Both the position numbers and the translations under genes were made by a program. DNA of 64,000 bases, taken from positions 62,001 to 126,000 of the forward strand of contig SGPE01000009.1 in assembly GCA_004208945.1 (NCBI GenBank). Direction: 5' to 3'. Under the pieces are notes generated by a model. That model worked only from the letters and a program-made list of their open reading frames with translations, had not been told where the DNA came from and ran no database searches. The stretch is from Pseudoalteromonas sp. CO133X (lineage in GTDB: Bacteria > Pseudomonadota > Gammaproteobacteria > Enterobacterales > Alteromonadaceae). Below are positions 38,283 to 48,174 of the stretch, one piece after another (position 1 is the stretch's first letter; every line of letters begins with the position of its first letter).

Positions 38283-39076
38283 TCGCGAATAAACTGGCTC
38301 ACATAAAACGATAACGTTACTTTTTGTGGGCCTTGTTGCTCTATTTGCTGCCAATGCTCTGGGCGAAATTTCCAGGCAAACGGTGTCATCATAATTAGAT
38401 GTTTAATCTCTTCGACAGACAACAGCACCTGTTGCTCTAATAATGTTGTCGATTCTTTGCTGAAGCCAGCTGGTGGCTCTATTTCTGTATGCGGTTTTAC
38501 ATCAGCATAAATAAACGCTTTTAACTCTTTAAGGTGCCAAGGGCCAGGGCTTGCAACAATTAAGCTCGCATGAGGTTTTGCAAGGCGGGCAAGTTCTTGT
38601 GCAAATAAAGGGGCAAACACACTAACAAGCACATCAGCCTGCGCATCTGCAAAAGGGGCTTGGCTAATTGACGCGACACTAAAATGCGCATTTTCATACC
38701 GTTTAGCGGCGTATTTTACCGCAGGTTTCGAAATATCAACACCATGCACTTCGGCACTCGATTGCGCTGCAATGGCTTGGGTATAGAAGCCTTCACCACA
38801 GCCTAAATCAATCACTGAATTTGGTGTCAGTGATGCCACGAGTTCAGCTAAAGCTTGCTGTAAAAAACCATAATGCCCTGCATTTAAAAACTCGCGTCGC
38901 GCTTGCACCATTTCAAGGTTATCGCCCGGTTGTTTCGACTTTTTATTTTGCACGGGAAGTAAATTGACATAACCCTCTTTGGCGATATCAAAGCTGTGGT
39001 TATTATCACAACGGTATGTTTTATCCGTGAGTGTAAGTTCAAGTTTGCAAAGCGGGCAGTGATAGTGAAGACTCAT
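38279..39076 (-). CDS. rlmA: 23S rRNA (guanine-745-N1)-methyltransferase
   Basis: This 265-residue enzyme methylates G745 of 23S rRNA. The N-terminal zinc finger (CPLCKLELTL...YRCDNNHSFD) is characteristic of RlmA. The SAM-binding motif follows as VIDLGCGEGFYTQ. Its start overlaps the upstream permease by 4 bases (ATGA). It is the last gene of an xthA-permease-rlmA operon. Confidence 0.92.
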   Translation of the reverse strand: MSLHYHCPLCKLELTLTDKTYRCDNNHSFDIAKEGYVNLLPVQNKKSKQPGDNLEMVQARREFLNAGHYGFLQQALAELVASLTPNSVIDLGCGEGFYTQAIAAQSSAEVHGVDISKPAVKYAAKRYENAHFSVASISQAPFADAQADVLVSVFAPLFAQELARLAKPHASLIVASPGPWHLKELKAFIYADVKPHTEIEPPAGFSKESTTLLEQQVLLSVEEIKHLIMMTPFAWKFRPEHWQQIEQQGPQKVTLSFYVSQFIRD

Positions 39077-39723
39077 GAGTCTAAATAGTCCTTATCATAA
39101 AAGGTTTTAACCCAGTGAGGGCGATAGGTGATCATTAAGGTAATAGCCATACCATTAAGCATTGCTTCAGGAAACCAAATTATCGCGCATAGAATCAGGT
39201 AGTTTTCTGAAATCTCAATAAAACTGTAATCACCAAGCAAGTAATAAAACACACCGCTGGTAAGTATTTTAATACAGGCGATAACAGCGGCGGTTAAAAA
39301 CGCGCATAAAAAGATATAGATAAAAAAATGTCTTGGTAAGTAGGTATAACAAAGCACAAAACACAAATAGCTCAACGTAATTGGTAAAAAAGCAGTAAAC
39401 AGTAAATGCACCGGCAATAAAGCCATAGGCAACTGAGCAACTAATACCAACAGTAAACTTGCAAGGGCACTTGCAAAAATGGCTAATCGCCAACCTAAAA
39501 TCAGGGTCACAGCAGTAACCCCTAAAATATGCAATTCAAGGCCTGGTAATATCCCCGCTTTAATGCGCCACAGTACCGCAAGTACTAAAGCACATGCGAG
39601 CACACCAACTTGTCTTATTGGCGTTGCCAATAATTGTGATGCGCTTTGCTTATCAAAGCTGAGCCAAAGTATTAGAGCCACACAGCTCCATAAAGGGAGC
39701 TGCCATTGCAGTGTGTCTATCAT
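39073..39723 (-). CDS. ECF/CbiM-like membrane permease
   Basis: A very hydrophobic 216-residue protein with about six membrane helices. It resembles the COG3235 group annotated as energy-coupling factor ABC transporter permease; the pattern [24 protein letters not shown] is the CbiM-like core. No ATPase or other ECF component is adjacent. Substrate is unknown; cobalt or nickel is suggested only by the family. It overlaps xthA upstream and rlmA downstream by 4 bases each. Confidence 0.75.
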   Translation of the reverse strand: MIDTLQWQLPLWSCVALILWLSFDKQSASQLLATPIRQVGVLACALVLAVLWRIKAGILPGLELHILGVTAVTLILGWRLAIFASALASLLLVLVAQLPMALLPVHLLFTAFLPITLSYLCFVLCYTYLPRHFFIYIFLCAFLTAAVIACIKILTSGVFYYLLGDYSFIEISENYLILCAIIWFPEAMLNGMAITLMITYRPHWVKTFYDKDYLDS

Positions 39724-40529
39724 GCGTTAAATGTTGACCAAATTGGCGCATGATCAGAAGGTTTTTCGATACTACGTAATTCGTAATCGATACCAGACTC
39801 AACACAACGCTCAGCAAGGGCTGGAGTTGCTAAAATTACATCGATACGTAGGCCTCGGTTGTCATCAAAACCTTTTGAGCGGTAATCAAACCACGAGTAT
39901 TGTTCAACTTTTTCAGGGTAAAGTTCACGGAAGGTATCTTTAAAGCCCCAGTTTAATAATGTACTTAACCATTCACGCTCTTCTGGTTGGAAAGAGCACT
40001 TACCTGTTTTTAACCAGCGTTTACGGTTTGGCTCACCAATACCAATGTCGAGATCAGTTGGTGAAATATTAATATCGCCCATTACAATAACATCTTCTTC
40101 AGGCGTGTGATTGACTTCTAAGTGGGTCATTAAATCTTTATAGAATTGACGCTTGTAAGGGAATTTGGTTTCGTGGGCAATATTATCGCCTTGTGGGAAG
40201 TAACCGTTCATAACAGTTAAGTCACGGCCATTCTGTTGGGTTACAGTCACGCTGATCATACGACGTTGTGACTCGTCAGTATCAGTTGCAAAGCCTTTCA
40301 CTACCGATTTAGGTTCTTGTTTACATAACATTGCCACGCCGTAATGGGCTTTTTGACCGTGAAAATAAACGTGGTAACCCATTTTTTGCACATCTTCGAG
40401 TGGGAAAGCTTCATCATGAACTTTGATTTCTTGTAAGCCAATGATATCTGGTTGATGTTTATCTATCACCGCTTGTAGTTGATGTAAGCGAGCGCGAAGT
40501 CCATTAATGTTGAACGAGATAACCTTCAT
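39720..40529 (-). CDS. xthA: Exodeoxyribonuclease III
   Basis: XthA is the main AP endonuclease and 3' exonuclease of base excision repair. The N-terminal [18 protein letters not shown] matches E. coli. Catalytic motifs are IIGLQEIKV (Glu), a central [12 protein letters not shown] (Asp-Asn) and the C-terminal SDHAPI (Asp-His). I start at 40529 (269 residues), with AAGG six bases upstream. An in-frame extension to 40604 has no similarity to the family. Confidence 0.96.
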   Translation of the reverse strand: MKVISFNINGLRARLHQLQAVIDKHQPDIIGLQEIKVHDEAFPLEDVQKMGYHVYFHGQKAHYGVAMLCKQEPKSVVKGFATDTDESQRRMISVTVTQQNGRDLTVMNGYFPQGDNIAHETKFPYKRQFYKDLMTHLEVNHTPEEDVIVMGDINISPTDLDIGIGEPNRKRWLKTGKCSFQPEEREWLSTLLNWGFKDTFRELYPEKVEQYSWFDYRSKGFDDNRGLRIDVILATPALAERCVESGIDYELRSIEKPSDHAPIWSTFNA

Positions 40530-40777
40530 CATGCACCTTAGTTTATTTTTCTTTAAAGGAAGTAACGTAATTCTACCATCAAATGTGGTGCAATTCATGA
40601 GCAAAGAAAGAAAAATACACTGTTTAAATGTTGATCAATTGAGGGTTTGGTTAAATGCATTGTTAACTCGATATTAATTAAAATATTAAATAATATATTT
40701 AATTGATTTGTTATTTTTTGTTTATATAATGCGCGCAAATTAAACCGTTCAAATTATGTACACTTAAAAGGTAAACC

Positions 40778-41212
40778 ATGAAAAAACAATTAGTGATGCT
40801 TTCTCTTGCATGTATCTCATTTGGCTCATTGGCAAGCAATCCACAGTATTTCTCAGCTGATAATCGTATTGAATCGAAGTTATGCAGTCTGAGTGCGAAC
40901 GAAGGGTTTACCGCTGCACGTAAAGAAGCGACAAAGCATGGTATTGCGATGTCGCGCTTTTCTAAAAGTATTGAGTGTAATGGTGTCGACATTCGTGACA
41001 TTGCTAAAAAAGCACAATCACAAAAGGCGGCTTCTAAAGTGTCAGTTGAAGTGTTTGCTAAGAATCAGCAAAAAGAAACTCAGCTTTGTATTACAGCACT
41101 TAAACAAGGTTTAACACCTGTACGTGAAAAGATTGGTAACTTAGATACCTTAAAATGTAATGGCGAAGCAGTAACAGAGTTCGTTAAGCGTTACCAAAAC
41201 GCGGCTATTTAA
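40778..41212 (+). CDS. Exported DUF3718-like protein
   Basis: A 144-residue protein with a signal peptide ending near LAS (residues 17-19). Two similar halves each have an LC...ANEGF/LKQGL...CNG pattern (about 35-75 and 100-138), with paired cysteines that could form periplasmic disulfides. It resembles DUF3718 proteins common in Pseudoalteromonas and Shewanella. Function is unknown. A strong terminator follows. Confidence 0.7.
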   Translation: MKKQLVMLSLACISFGSLASNPQYFSADNRIESKLCSLSANEGFTAARKEATKHGIAMSRFSKSIECNGVDIRDIAKKAQSQKAASKVSVEVFAKNQQKETQLCITALKQGLTPVREKIGNLDTLKCNGEAVTEFVKRYQNAAI

Positions 41213-41233
41213 TAGCTATATTAAATAAGTTGT

Positions 41234-41261
41234 AAAAAGCGCTCTTTGGAGCGCTTTTTTT
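41234..41261. terminator. Intrinsic terminator
   Basis: AAAAAGCGCTC, loop TTTG, then GAGCGC and a T-run, just after the DUF3718-like gene. Confidence 0.9.
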
Positions 41262-41417
41262 ATGAAAAAATTACAGTACCCTATGAAAAGCTTGCTGAAT
41301 CATAGGCTTAACCTTAACTTAACTGCTCTCTAAGTGCTTGATTTTAGCTGGCAAGATGTTTTGGCATTCAACTTGTATTAGTCAAAGTGAATCTAATCGA
41401 CTACAAGGAAATGTCTT

Positions 41418-41942
41418 ATGAACAAGTTAACTTTAGCATCAACAATTTTAGCAGCTTTAAGTCTATCAGCATGCTCTGCAAGCAACTCTTTAGCAAAAAT
41501 AGACAGCGATTTTGGCAGTTTAGATAATGATAACGATGGTTACATTTCTAAAACAGAGGCCGATGATGATGCAATTTGGGCGCATTTTTCAAATATCGAT
41601 ACCAACATGGATGAACAAATCAGTCCAACTGAGTTTAATGCTTATATGCAGCTTAATACCGGTAAGGTTGCTGAGGATAGTGAGGTTTCTGAGTCGGCGT
41701 TTAAAGCTGAAATCGCTAAATTTGATCCGATCGAAAATGATTTTAAATCGTTAGATAACGATAAAAATGGTTATATTTCGATTGAAGAAGCCGACGATGA
41801 CGATATTGCCAACCACTTTGGTTATATGGACAGTGATAAAGATAAGCGCGTAAGCCGTAATGAATTTATCAACTATATCACTGAGCATGGTAGTGACGTT
41901 GCTGAGGATGACGCATTAGACATGGTTAAAAAGAGCTCGTAA
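41418..41942 (+). CDS. EF-hand lipoprotein
   Basis: This 174-residue protein has a lipoprotein signal ending LSLSAC (Cys19). Four EF-hand loops follow at about residues 36-47 (DNDNDGYISKTE), 61-72, 113-124 (DNDKNGYISIEE) and 138-149. They are arranged as two pairs, as in calmodulin-like calcium binders. The second and fourth loops are less canonical. It would sit on a membrane facing the periplasm and bind calcium. Partner and purpose are unknown. Confidence 0.85.
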   Translation: MNKLTLASTILAALSLSACSASNSLAKIDSDFGSLDNDNDGYISKTEADDDAIWAHFSNIDTNMDEQISPTEFNAYMQLNTGKVAEDSEVSESAFKAEIAKFDPIENDFKSLDNDKNGYISIEEADDDDIANHFGYMDSDKDKRVSRNEFINYITEHGSDVAEDDALDMVKKSS

Positions 41943-41969
41943 CTTAGCTCAAATATAAACATTGTTTGT

Positions 41970-41996
41970 AGCCAGTGTATTACACTGGCTTTTTTT
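41970..41996. terminator. Intrinsic terminator
   Basis: AGCCAGTGTA and TACACTGGCT arms around one base, followed by six T. It closes the EF-hand gene. Confidence 0.9.
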
Positions 41997-42069
41997 GTAA
42001 TAATTTTTCCAACCTAGCAAGACTTCTGTCATAATAGAGCGTTAGTGATTTAAATGACCTATAGTAACG

Positions 42070-42660
42070 ATGGCCACAAAACGTATTAGTGATGAACAGT
42101 TAGTCGAAATCATAGAAGCCGCGATTTTTGTAGCAGGTAAACCTTTATCTAAACGTCATTTAAAAGAGACAGTATTAGCTGATTTAAGCGTTTCTATGCC
42201 GCGCATTAATAATGCAATTGAAGATATTCAAATCCATTATCAAACACGCGGCATAAAATTAGTTGAAGTTGGCAGTGGTTATCGATTTCAAGCCTGCGCA
42301 AGCTTAGCTCCGTGGCTTGCAAATCTTTGGCAAGAGCGCGCACCTAAATACTCAAGAGCACTATTAGAAACATTATCCCTTATTGCCTACAGACAGCCCA
42401 TTACGCGTGGTGAAATTGAACAAGTACGAGGTGTTACTGTTGGCTCAGGGATTATTAAAACCTTATTAGAAAGAGAGTGGATAAGGGTTGTAGGCCACAA
42501 AGAAGTGCCAGGACGTCCGGCTTTGTATGCTACAACATCCGCTTTCTTAGACTATTTTTCATTAGCTGGTTTAGATGAATTACCACCGTTACCTGAACTA
42601 CAGGAAAGTAAAATTAACCAGCTTTTGAGTGATCCTTCTGTGAGAGAACTATCTGAATGA
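42070..42660 (+). CDS. scpB: Segregation and condensation protein B
   Basis: ScpB is a winged-helix subunit of the SMC-ScpAB condensin. The 196-residue sequence shows the family core [23 protein letters not shown] and the GRPALYATT segment. It overlaps rluB by 4 bases (ATGA), a conserved scpB-rluB pairing. scpA is not adjacent in the upstream part of this window. Confidence 0.94.
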   Translation: MATKRISDEQLVEIIEAAIFVAGKPLSKRHLKETVLADLSVSMPRINNAIEDIQIHYQTRGIKLVEVGSGYRFQACASLAPWLANLWQERAPKYSRALLETLSLIAYRQPITRGEIEQVRGVTVGSGIIKTLLEREWIRVVGHKEVPGRPALYATTSAFLDYFSLAGLDELPPLPELQESKINQLLSDPSVRELSE

Positions 42661-43529
42661 GTAATGTAGAAACTGAAAAGTTACAAAAAGTATTGGCCCG
42701 TGCTGGCGTGGGCTCACGCCGTGAGATGGAAAAATACATCGATGCAAATCGAGTAAGTGTTAATGGCAAAGTGGCCCGTTTGGGAGACCGTGTTGAAGCA
42801 ACTGATGTCATTCGTGTTGATGGACACGTAGTAAAAGTTGAAGATAAAGCTGATCGGATTTGTCGTGTGCTTATGTATAACAAGCCTGAAGGCGAGTTAT
42901 GTACTCGTAAAGATCCTGAAGGTCGCCGTACTGTGTTCGATCGTCTTCCTAAAGTAGACGGTGAGCGTTGGATTGCAGTAGGTCGACTGGATATTAATAC
43001 CGCTGGATTAATGCTGTTTACCAATGATGGTGAGCTTGCTAATCGCCTTATGCATCCAAGCTATGAAGTTGAGCGAGAATATTCTGCACGGGTATTTGGT
43101 GAAGTAACAAATGAGACTTTACGTAACTTAACCAAAGGCGTTGAACTGGATGATGGACCTGCAAAATTTTTAAATATTAAACCACTAGGTGGTGAAGGAA
43201 TAAATCGTTGGTTCAATGTGACCTTAACCGAGGGACGTAACCGCGAAGTTCGCCGTTTGTGGCAATCACAAGATGTGGAAGTATCTCGTCTTATTCGTAT
43301 TCGTTACGGTAAGTTAGAGCTTGATAAACGCTTGCCTCAAGGTGGTTGGGCAGAGCTTGATCTGGATACAGTTAACTATTTACGTAAAACTGTTCAATTG
43401 GGTCGTGAAACGCAAACAAAGTTATCAGTTATACCTGAAAAGCGTAAAGAAAAACGAGCCAAGATAAACCAAATACGTAAAGCGGTTAAAAAGCATAATC
43501 AACGCGTTAAGCAGCCTAAGCGTCGTTAA
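42657..43529 (+). CDS. rluB: 23S rRNA pseudouridine-2605 synthase
   Basis: The 290-residue enzyme has an N-terminal S4 RNA-binding domain ([20 protein letters not shown]). The RsuA-type catalytic domain carries the active-site aspartate in [11 protein letters not shown]. The basic C-terminal tail ([13 protein letters not shown]) is typical of RluB. Translation is coupled to scpB. Confidence 0.93.
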   Translation: MSNVETEKLQKVLARAGVGSRREMEKYIDANRVSVNGKVARLGDRVEATDVIRVDGHVVKVEDKADRICRVLMYNKPEGELCTRKDPEGRRTVFDRLPKVDGERWIAVGRLDINTAGLMLFTNDGELANRLMHPSYEVEREYSARVFGEVTNETLRNLTKGVELDDGPAKFLNIKPLGGEGINRWFNVTLTEGRNREVRRLWQSQDVEVSRLIRIRYGKLELDKRLPQGGWAELDLDTVNYLRKTVQLGRETQTKLSVIPEKRKEKRAKINQIRKAVKKHNQRVKQPKRR

Positions 43530-43541
43530 ATACTCGCGAAT

Positions 43542-43571
43542 AAAAAACCTTACTCGCGAGTAAGGTTTTTT
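43542..43571. terminator. Bidirectional intrinsic terminator
   Basis: A perfect palindrome, AAAAAACCTTACTCG with CGAGTAAGGTTTTTT, between the convergent rluB and yciK genes. Confidence 0.92.
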
Positions 43572-43602
43572 ATTGGTAAATCATACATCAACAGCACTGA
43601 AC

Positions 43603-44346
43603 TTATTTTTGTTGCGCATCTAAAGATTGACCATTGATATCTTTTGAATCATCACTCATTAGGTAAAGGTAGGTAGGCATAAGATCCTCAGGGGTTGCTA
43701 ACTTATCTTTATCCTCCCCCGGATAGGCTGATGCACGCATAGATGTACGTGTTGCTCCTGGGTTGATGCAGTTAATGCGAATGTTTGTTTTTTCTACTTC
43801 ACAAGCCCACGTCTGCATCATGCCTTCTACTGCAAACTTTGAAATAGCATACGCACCCCAAAACTCGCGACCTTGGCGACCTACACCTGAAGAGGTAAAA
43901 ATAACCGATGCGCTAGGCGATTTTCTTAAAATAGGGAACATGTACTTAGTGATAAGTGCCTGTGCAGTAACATTAACCTTCATGATGTTTTCAAATGTTG
44001 ACACACAGAAGTGCTCAAGCGGGCCAAGCGAACCTAAAATACCTGCATTGTTTACTAAGCCATCAAGTTTGCCGAATTGCTGTTCGATTGTCGCTGCAAG
44101 GTCACGATAGTTTTGTTTCGTTGCACCTTTAAGATCCATAGGAACAATCGCTGGCTGAGGGCCGCCTGCATTAACGATTTCATCGTAAACAGCTTCTAGT
44201 TTGCTGGTTGTTTTACCAAGTAAAATGATCGTAGCACCATGTTTTGCATAGGTTAAGGCTGCTACGCGACCAATGCCATCACCAGCACCAGTAATTAAAA
44301 TAACTTTGTCTTTTAGCGCGTTTTCTGCGGCTTTGTAATTGTGCAT
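43603..44346 (-). CDS. yciK: YciK-family short-chain dehydrogenase
   Basis: A 247-residue SDR oxidoreductase using NAD(P)H. It has the cofactor motif TGAGDGIG near residue 19, NNAG in the middle, and the catalytic Tyr-Lys in YAISK. Sequence and length follow E. coli YciK, whose substrate is not established. I start at MHNYKAAENAL (ATG at 44346); a 17-residue upstream extension is unlike the family. Confidence 0.88.
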   Translation of the reverse strand: MHNYKAAENALKDKVILITGAGDGIGRVAALTYAKHGATIILLGKTTSKLEAVYDEIVNAGGPQPAIVPMDLKGATKQNYRDLAATIEQQFGKLDGLVNNAGILGSLGPLEHFCVSTFENIMKVNVTAQALITKYMFPILRKSPSASVIFTSSGVGRQGREFWGAYAISKFAVEGMMQTWACEVEKTNIRINCINPGATRTSMRASAYPGEDKDKLATPEDLMPTYLYLMSDDSKDINGQSLDAQQK

Positions 44347-44573
44347 AAAAGTACCATCGGTTAAATTTTTTCGTATTTTACCATAGCAAAAAGCCAAGTT
44401 ATCGAATTTATTGCAAATTAAGGTGGCGAAAATTAAAACTTTACGTTAACTTTAACTGGTCTAATGTCTTATTAATAACCTAATTACATTAAATTAACTT
44501 AACTAAAGGTATCTTTTTAGCTACTTTTAAATATGAACACACAATAACAATAAGATTTTCGCGGAGCGATATT

Positions 44574-47006
44574 ATGAAAAAAATGCTACTTTCACTGGCC
44601 GTTGCAACAGCCATTACAGGTTGCGGTGGAGGAGAAACATTAGAAGATGTAAAAAATGACAATCCCCCCATTGTGCCAACCGCGACAGTTAAGTTTGATC
44701 CTGCTAATGGTGTTATCTCTGTACCCAACGATTTACTCATGAGTGGCACACTTGATGGCACGCTTAATATTCCTGGTGAACTTGATGAGAATAATGTGAG
44801 CGTAGAGCGTGCTGCCTATGCCGATCCGCAGTTAGCATTAGGTGCACTAGATGGTTGGTCTACACAAACTCCGTTTAAAATCGATCTTACTTTTCCTGCG
44901 GGTGTTAGCTTAGATGCTACATCTGCTGCCTCACCAAGCGCAGTGCGTATTTTTGAAGTCGTCATGGGAGCCAGCCAAACGGATGAAGCATGCGCACAAG
45001 TGCCTGCAGGTATTGCCTGTAAATTAGTGTCAGAGCTCACATTTGGTGTCGATTTTATTACTCAAGGCTCTGGTGATGCTGTTGCTGTTATACCATTGAA
45101 ACCGTTTAAAGCAGGTAGTAGTTATATCAATGTTTTAACAACCTCACTAATGGACTCAGAAGGTCGCTCAATCGAGCCGTCATCTACTTATGCGTTGGTT
45201 AGTGAAGAAACAACCCTTATTACAGACGCACAAAAATCGTTACAAGCGGTCATCAATAGTTATGAAAACGCTGTAACATCAGGTGGTGCAATTTCTAAAG
45301 ATGAAATCATTTTTAGTGCGGCTATGACCATGCAGTCGGCAGGTCAAGTACTTGGCACAGTCAAACAATTACTAGCAGCAAGTTTAACGCAAGCGGCTTT
45401 ACCAAGACCGACGGTACAAATTCCTGAGCAACCGGTAATTACTGTCGAACAAGTATTTGCGTCACAAGGGGTAACAGGTTTGTCACCTGCTTTTGCTGGG
45501 GTTCAGTATCAAAAAGGCAGTGTAATGCTACCTATGTACCTTGCAACACCAACAGGCACTGAGGTAAGTGATTTAGCTGCGACATACTGGCAAGGTATGT
45601 GTGACAGCGGTGTAGTGGTACTTGGCTACGCTTCCTCTGCAGGTGCATCGTTCCCAACAGATCCAATTAGTGAGAATGATGCTTTATGTATGGCACTTAG
45701 TGGTGGCAAGTTACGCGACTTAGGCCTTGACCAAACTAAGCACTTAACCAAATACAATACAATCCCTAAAACGCAAAGCATTGCGAATGTACCGGTTCAA
45801 ATTACTAAGCCTATTTTACCCGTGATCAACTTTGTTCGAAGCCAAATCGGTCTAGATGCTTTAGCAATGCCTGAAGGTGGCTGGCCGGTAGTGATTCTTC
45901 AGCACGGTATTACGTCTAAGAAAGAAGATATGTTAGCAATAACTGCTCAACTTTCTATCCAAGGTTTTGCAACGGCTGCTATCGACCACCCAATGCATGG
46001 TGAGCGTGGTGTTGATGTAAATGGAGATGGTGTCGATGACTTCAACGCATCAACGGGCTCAGTGCTAAGTTACATGAATTTACAGTCTCTACTTGTAGCA
46101 CGAGACAGTTTACGTCAATCAGTTGCTGATTTATTGGGTTTACGCTTAGGTTTAAACTTTTCTGGTGCGACTGATTTAAATACTCAAGATGTGTCATTCG
46201 TAGGACATTCACTAGGTTCAGTTGTTGCGCCTGCTTTTGTTGCAGTGACGAATAATCCTCTTGATCCTCAGGTTGATCCACTTTTCAATGTTAAGAGTGT
46301 GGCACTTGCCAGTGGCGGTGGCGGTATTGCAAGCTTCCTAATTGATTCGGCAACGTTTGGTCCATTCGTTCAAGGCTCGGTGTTACTTGCTGCTGGCATT
46401 AGTGAGTCTGCAGAATTTAGCTCGTACCTACAAAACGAAGCTGTGTCTAACTGTGGCACGCTAGCAGCAGATCAAACCGCTTATGTTAGTTGTGGTTACA
46501 AAGAGTACATTGGTTCATTAACAATGGCGGGTGAAACAGCAAAACTAGCAAATATTCAAGGGGTAGTAACACAATTTGCTTTTGCGGCGCAGACAGCCCT
46601 TGATAGTGGTGATCCTACTAATTACGCAGCATCAGTTGCGGCACTTGGCACGCCAACATATATGAGTGTCGTTGTTGGTGATGGTGCTAACAATAAGCCT
46701 GACCAGGTTATTCCACCTATGGTAGCTTCTAACCCTATCGCAGGCAGTTTACCGCTCGCTAACTTGATGGGCTTAGCAACAGTGGCTCAATCTCAGGGGC
46801 CAACAGCGGAGCCTATGAGCTATGTTGTGAAATTTACTAAGGGTCATCACAGTTCGGTATTAACGCCTGTTGCTACGCCTGATTCAGGCGCTACTGCACA
46901 GGAAAGTGCAGCTGCAACGTCTGAAATGCAATTGCAAATAGCCACTTTCTTAGCGAGCCGTGGTCAGTATTTGCAAGTCACTAATACTGATGTAGTCACT
47001 GACTAA
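44574..47006 (+). CDS. VolA/Pla-1-like surface lipoprotein lipase
   Basis: This 810-residue lipoprotein (signal ending ITGCGGG, Cys17) resembles VolA, the Vibrio surface-exposed lysophospholipase, and the Pla-1/cef lipases. The alpha/beta-hydrolase nucleophile is in FVGHSLGS (Ser about 546). A catalytic histidine is likely in the late GHHSSV segment. The N-terminal 300 residues look like beta-sandwich domains. It is a single gene ended by a terminator. Release of fatty acids from exogenous phospholipid is the family role. Confidence 0.85.
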   Translation: MKKMLLSLAVATAITGCGGGETLEDVKNDNPPIVPTATVKFDPANGVISVPNDLLMSGTLDGTLNIPGELDENNVSVERAAYADPQLALGALDGWSTQTPFKIDLTFPAGVSLDATSAASPSAVRIFEVVMGASQTDEACAQVPAGIACKLVSELTFGVDFITQGSGDAVAVIPLKPFKAGSSYINVLTTSLMDSEGRSIEPSSTYALVSEETTLITDAQKSLQAVINSYENAVTSGGAISKDEIIFSAAMTMQSAGQVLGTVKQLLAASLTQAALPRPTVQIPEQPVITVEQVFASQGVTGLSPAFAGVQYQKGSVMLPMYLATPTGTEVSDLAATYWQGMCDSGVVVLGYASSAGASFPTDPISENDALCMALSGGKLRDLGLDQTKHLTKYNTIPKTQSIANVPVQITKPILPVINFVRSQIGLDALAMPEGGWPVVILQHGITSKKEDMLAITAQLSIQGFATAAIDHPMHGERGVDVNGDGVDDFNASTGSVLSYMNLQSLLVARDSLRQSVADLLGLRLGLNFSGATDLNTQDVSFVGHSLGSVVAPAFVAVTNNPLDPQVDPLFNVKSVALASGGGGIASFLIDSATFGPFVQGSVLLAAGISESAEFSSYLQNEAVSNCGTLAADQTAYVSCGYKEYIGSLTMAGETAKLANIQGVVTQFAFAAQTALDSGDPTNYAASVAALGTPTYMSVVVGDGANNKPDQVIPPMVASNPIAGSLPLANLMGLATVAQSQGPTAEPMSYVVKFTKGHHSSVLTPVATPDSGATAQESAAATSEMQLQIATFLASRGQYLQVTNTDVVTD

Positions 47007-47028
47007 AAACTAAATTAACCAATTAAGT

Positions 47029-47056
47029 AAAAAGCCACATCATGTGGCTTTTTTTT
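47029..47056. terminator. Intrinsic terminator
   Basis: AAAAAGCCACA, TCA loop, TGTGGC and a long T-run, between the VolA-like gene and sohB. A spurious ATG for sohB lies in this hairpin. Confidence 0.9.
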
Positions 47057-47107
47057 ATGAAAAAGCATGTTAAATTGTGGCGAACTAACATTAAGTGGAG
47101 AATTTGT

Positions 47108-48124
47108 TTGGAATTTTTATACGAATATGGGCTGTTTTTCGCCAAAACCATCACCTTTGTTATTGCCATAGCAATCATTGTCGTAATTGCGGTTGGCGCA
47201 GCAGCAAAGCCAAAATCGAAAAAGGGCGAAATACAAATAGATGACTTAAGTGAGCAGCTGGAGGATCTAAAACAAAGCTTTATTGAGAACACCCTTTCAA
47301 AAAAAGAGCTCAAAGCGCATTTAAAACAGCAAAAGGCTAAGAGCAAAAAAGCCTCAAGTGATGAGAAAAAAGCTCGTCTGTATGTCATCGACTTCAATGG
47401 TAGCGTAGATGCCCATGAAGTAGACAGTTTACGTGAAGAAATTACAGCAATTCTTACTATTGCTGATAAAGAAAAAGATAAAGTGCTCGTTCGCTTAGAA
47501 AGCGGTGGTGGGGTCGTTCATGGTTATGGTTTGGCTGCTTCACAATTACAACGCCTTCGTAATACAGGAATTCACCTAACGATTGCCATTGATAAAGTTG
47601 CTGCCAGTGGTGGTTATATGATGGCATGTGTGGCGAATGAAATAGTTGCAGCTCCTTTCGCTATTGTTGGCTCTATTGGAGTGATAGCTCAAATTCCTAA
47701 CTTTAACAAAATACTGAAAAAGAATGATGTTGAATACGAACAAATTACTGCGGGTGAATACAAGCGCACACTAACATTATTTGGCGAAAACACAGATAAA
47801 GGGCGCGAAAAGTTTAAAGAGGAAATAGAGCAAACTCATGGTTTATTCAAAGCTTTTGTTAGCGAGCAACGACCTTCACTTGATATAGATTCAGTTGCAA
47901 CAGGCGAACATTGGTTTGCTACTCAAGCCTTTGATAAAGGGCTTGTTGATAGAATAGATACCAGTGATGATATCCTCTTAAGTCAGGCGAGTGATCGTCA
48001 GATTTACAAAGTGAAATACAAAATCAAAAAGAACTTAAGCGATAAACTGGCAATCGGTTTGAGTACAAGTATTAGTAAGGCTGGAATTAATTTAGTCTCC
48101 CGTTTTAAAGGAATGAACCCTTAA
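47108..48124 (+). CDS. sohB: SohB inner-membrane serine protease (S49)
   Basis: SohB is an S49 peptidase related to signal peptide peptidase A. I start at TTG 47108, giving (M)EFLYEYGLFFAK as in E. coli (MELLSEYGLFLAK) and 338 residues. GGAG lies 8 bases before. An in-frame ATG at 47042 falls inside the preceding terminator and cannot be the real start. One membrane helix (about 10-30) is followed by a lysine-rich linker. The S49 domain carries the catalytic serine in VAASGGYM. Confidence 0.9.
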   Translation: MEFLYEYGLFFAKTITFVIAIAIIVVIAVGAAAKPKSKKGEIQIDDLSEQLEDLKQSFIENTLSKKELKAHLKQQKAKSKKASSDEKKARLYVIDFNGSVDAHEVDSLREEITAILTIADKEKDKVLVRLESGGGVVHGYGLAASQLQRLRNTGIHLTIAIDKVAASGGYMMACVANEIVAAPFAIVGSIGVIAQIPNFNKILKKNDVEYEQITAGEYKRTLTLFGENTDKGREKFKEEIEQTHGLFKAFVSEQRPSLDIDSVATGEHWFATQAFDKGLVDRIDTSDDILLSQASDRQIYKVKYKIKKNLSDKLAIGLSTSISKAGINLVSRFKGMNP

Positions 48125-48134
48125 CGAAAGCGAT

Positions 48135-48163
48135 AAAAAACCCGCATTAATATGCGGGTTTTT
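48135..48163. terminator. Bidirectional intrinsic terminator
   Basis: AAAAACCCGCAT, loop TAAT, ATGCGGGTTTTT, between the convergent sohB and symporter genes. Confidence 0.92.
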
Positions 48164-48174
48164 CAATGGTGAAT

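Noticed and set aside
47042..47107. Upstream ATG as the sohB start
   Set aside because: It falls in the terminator of the preceding gene; the TTG at 47108 has a proper ribosome site and matches the family N-terminus.
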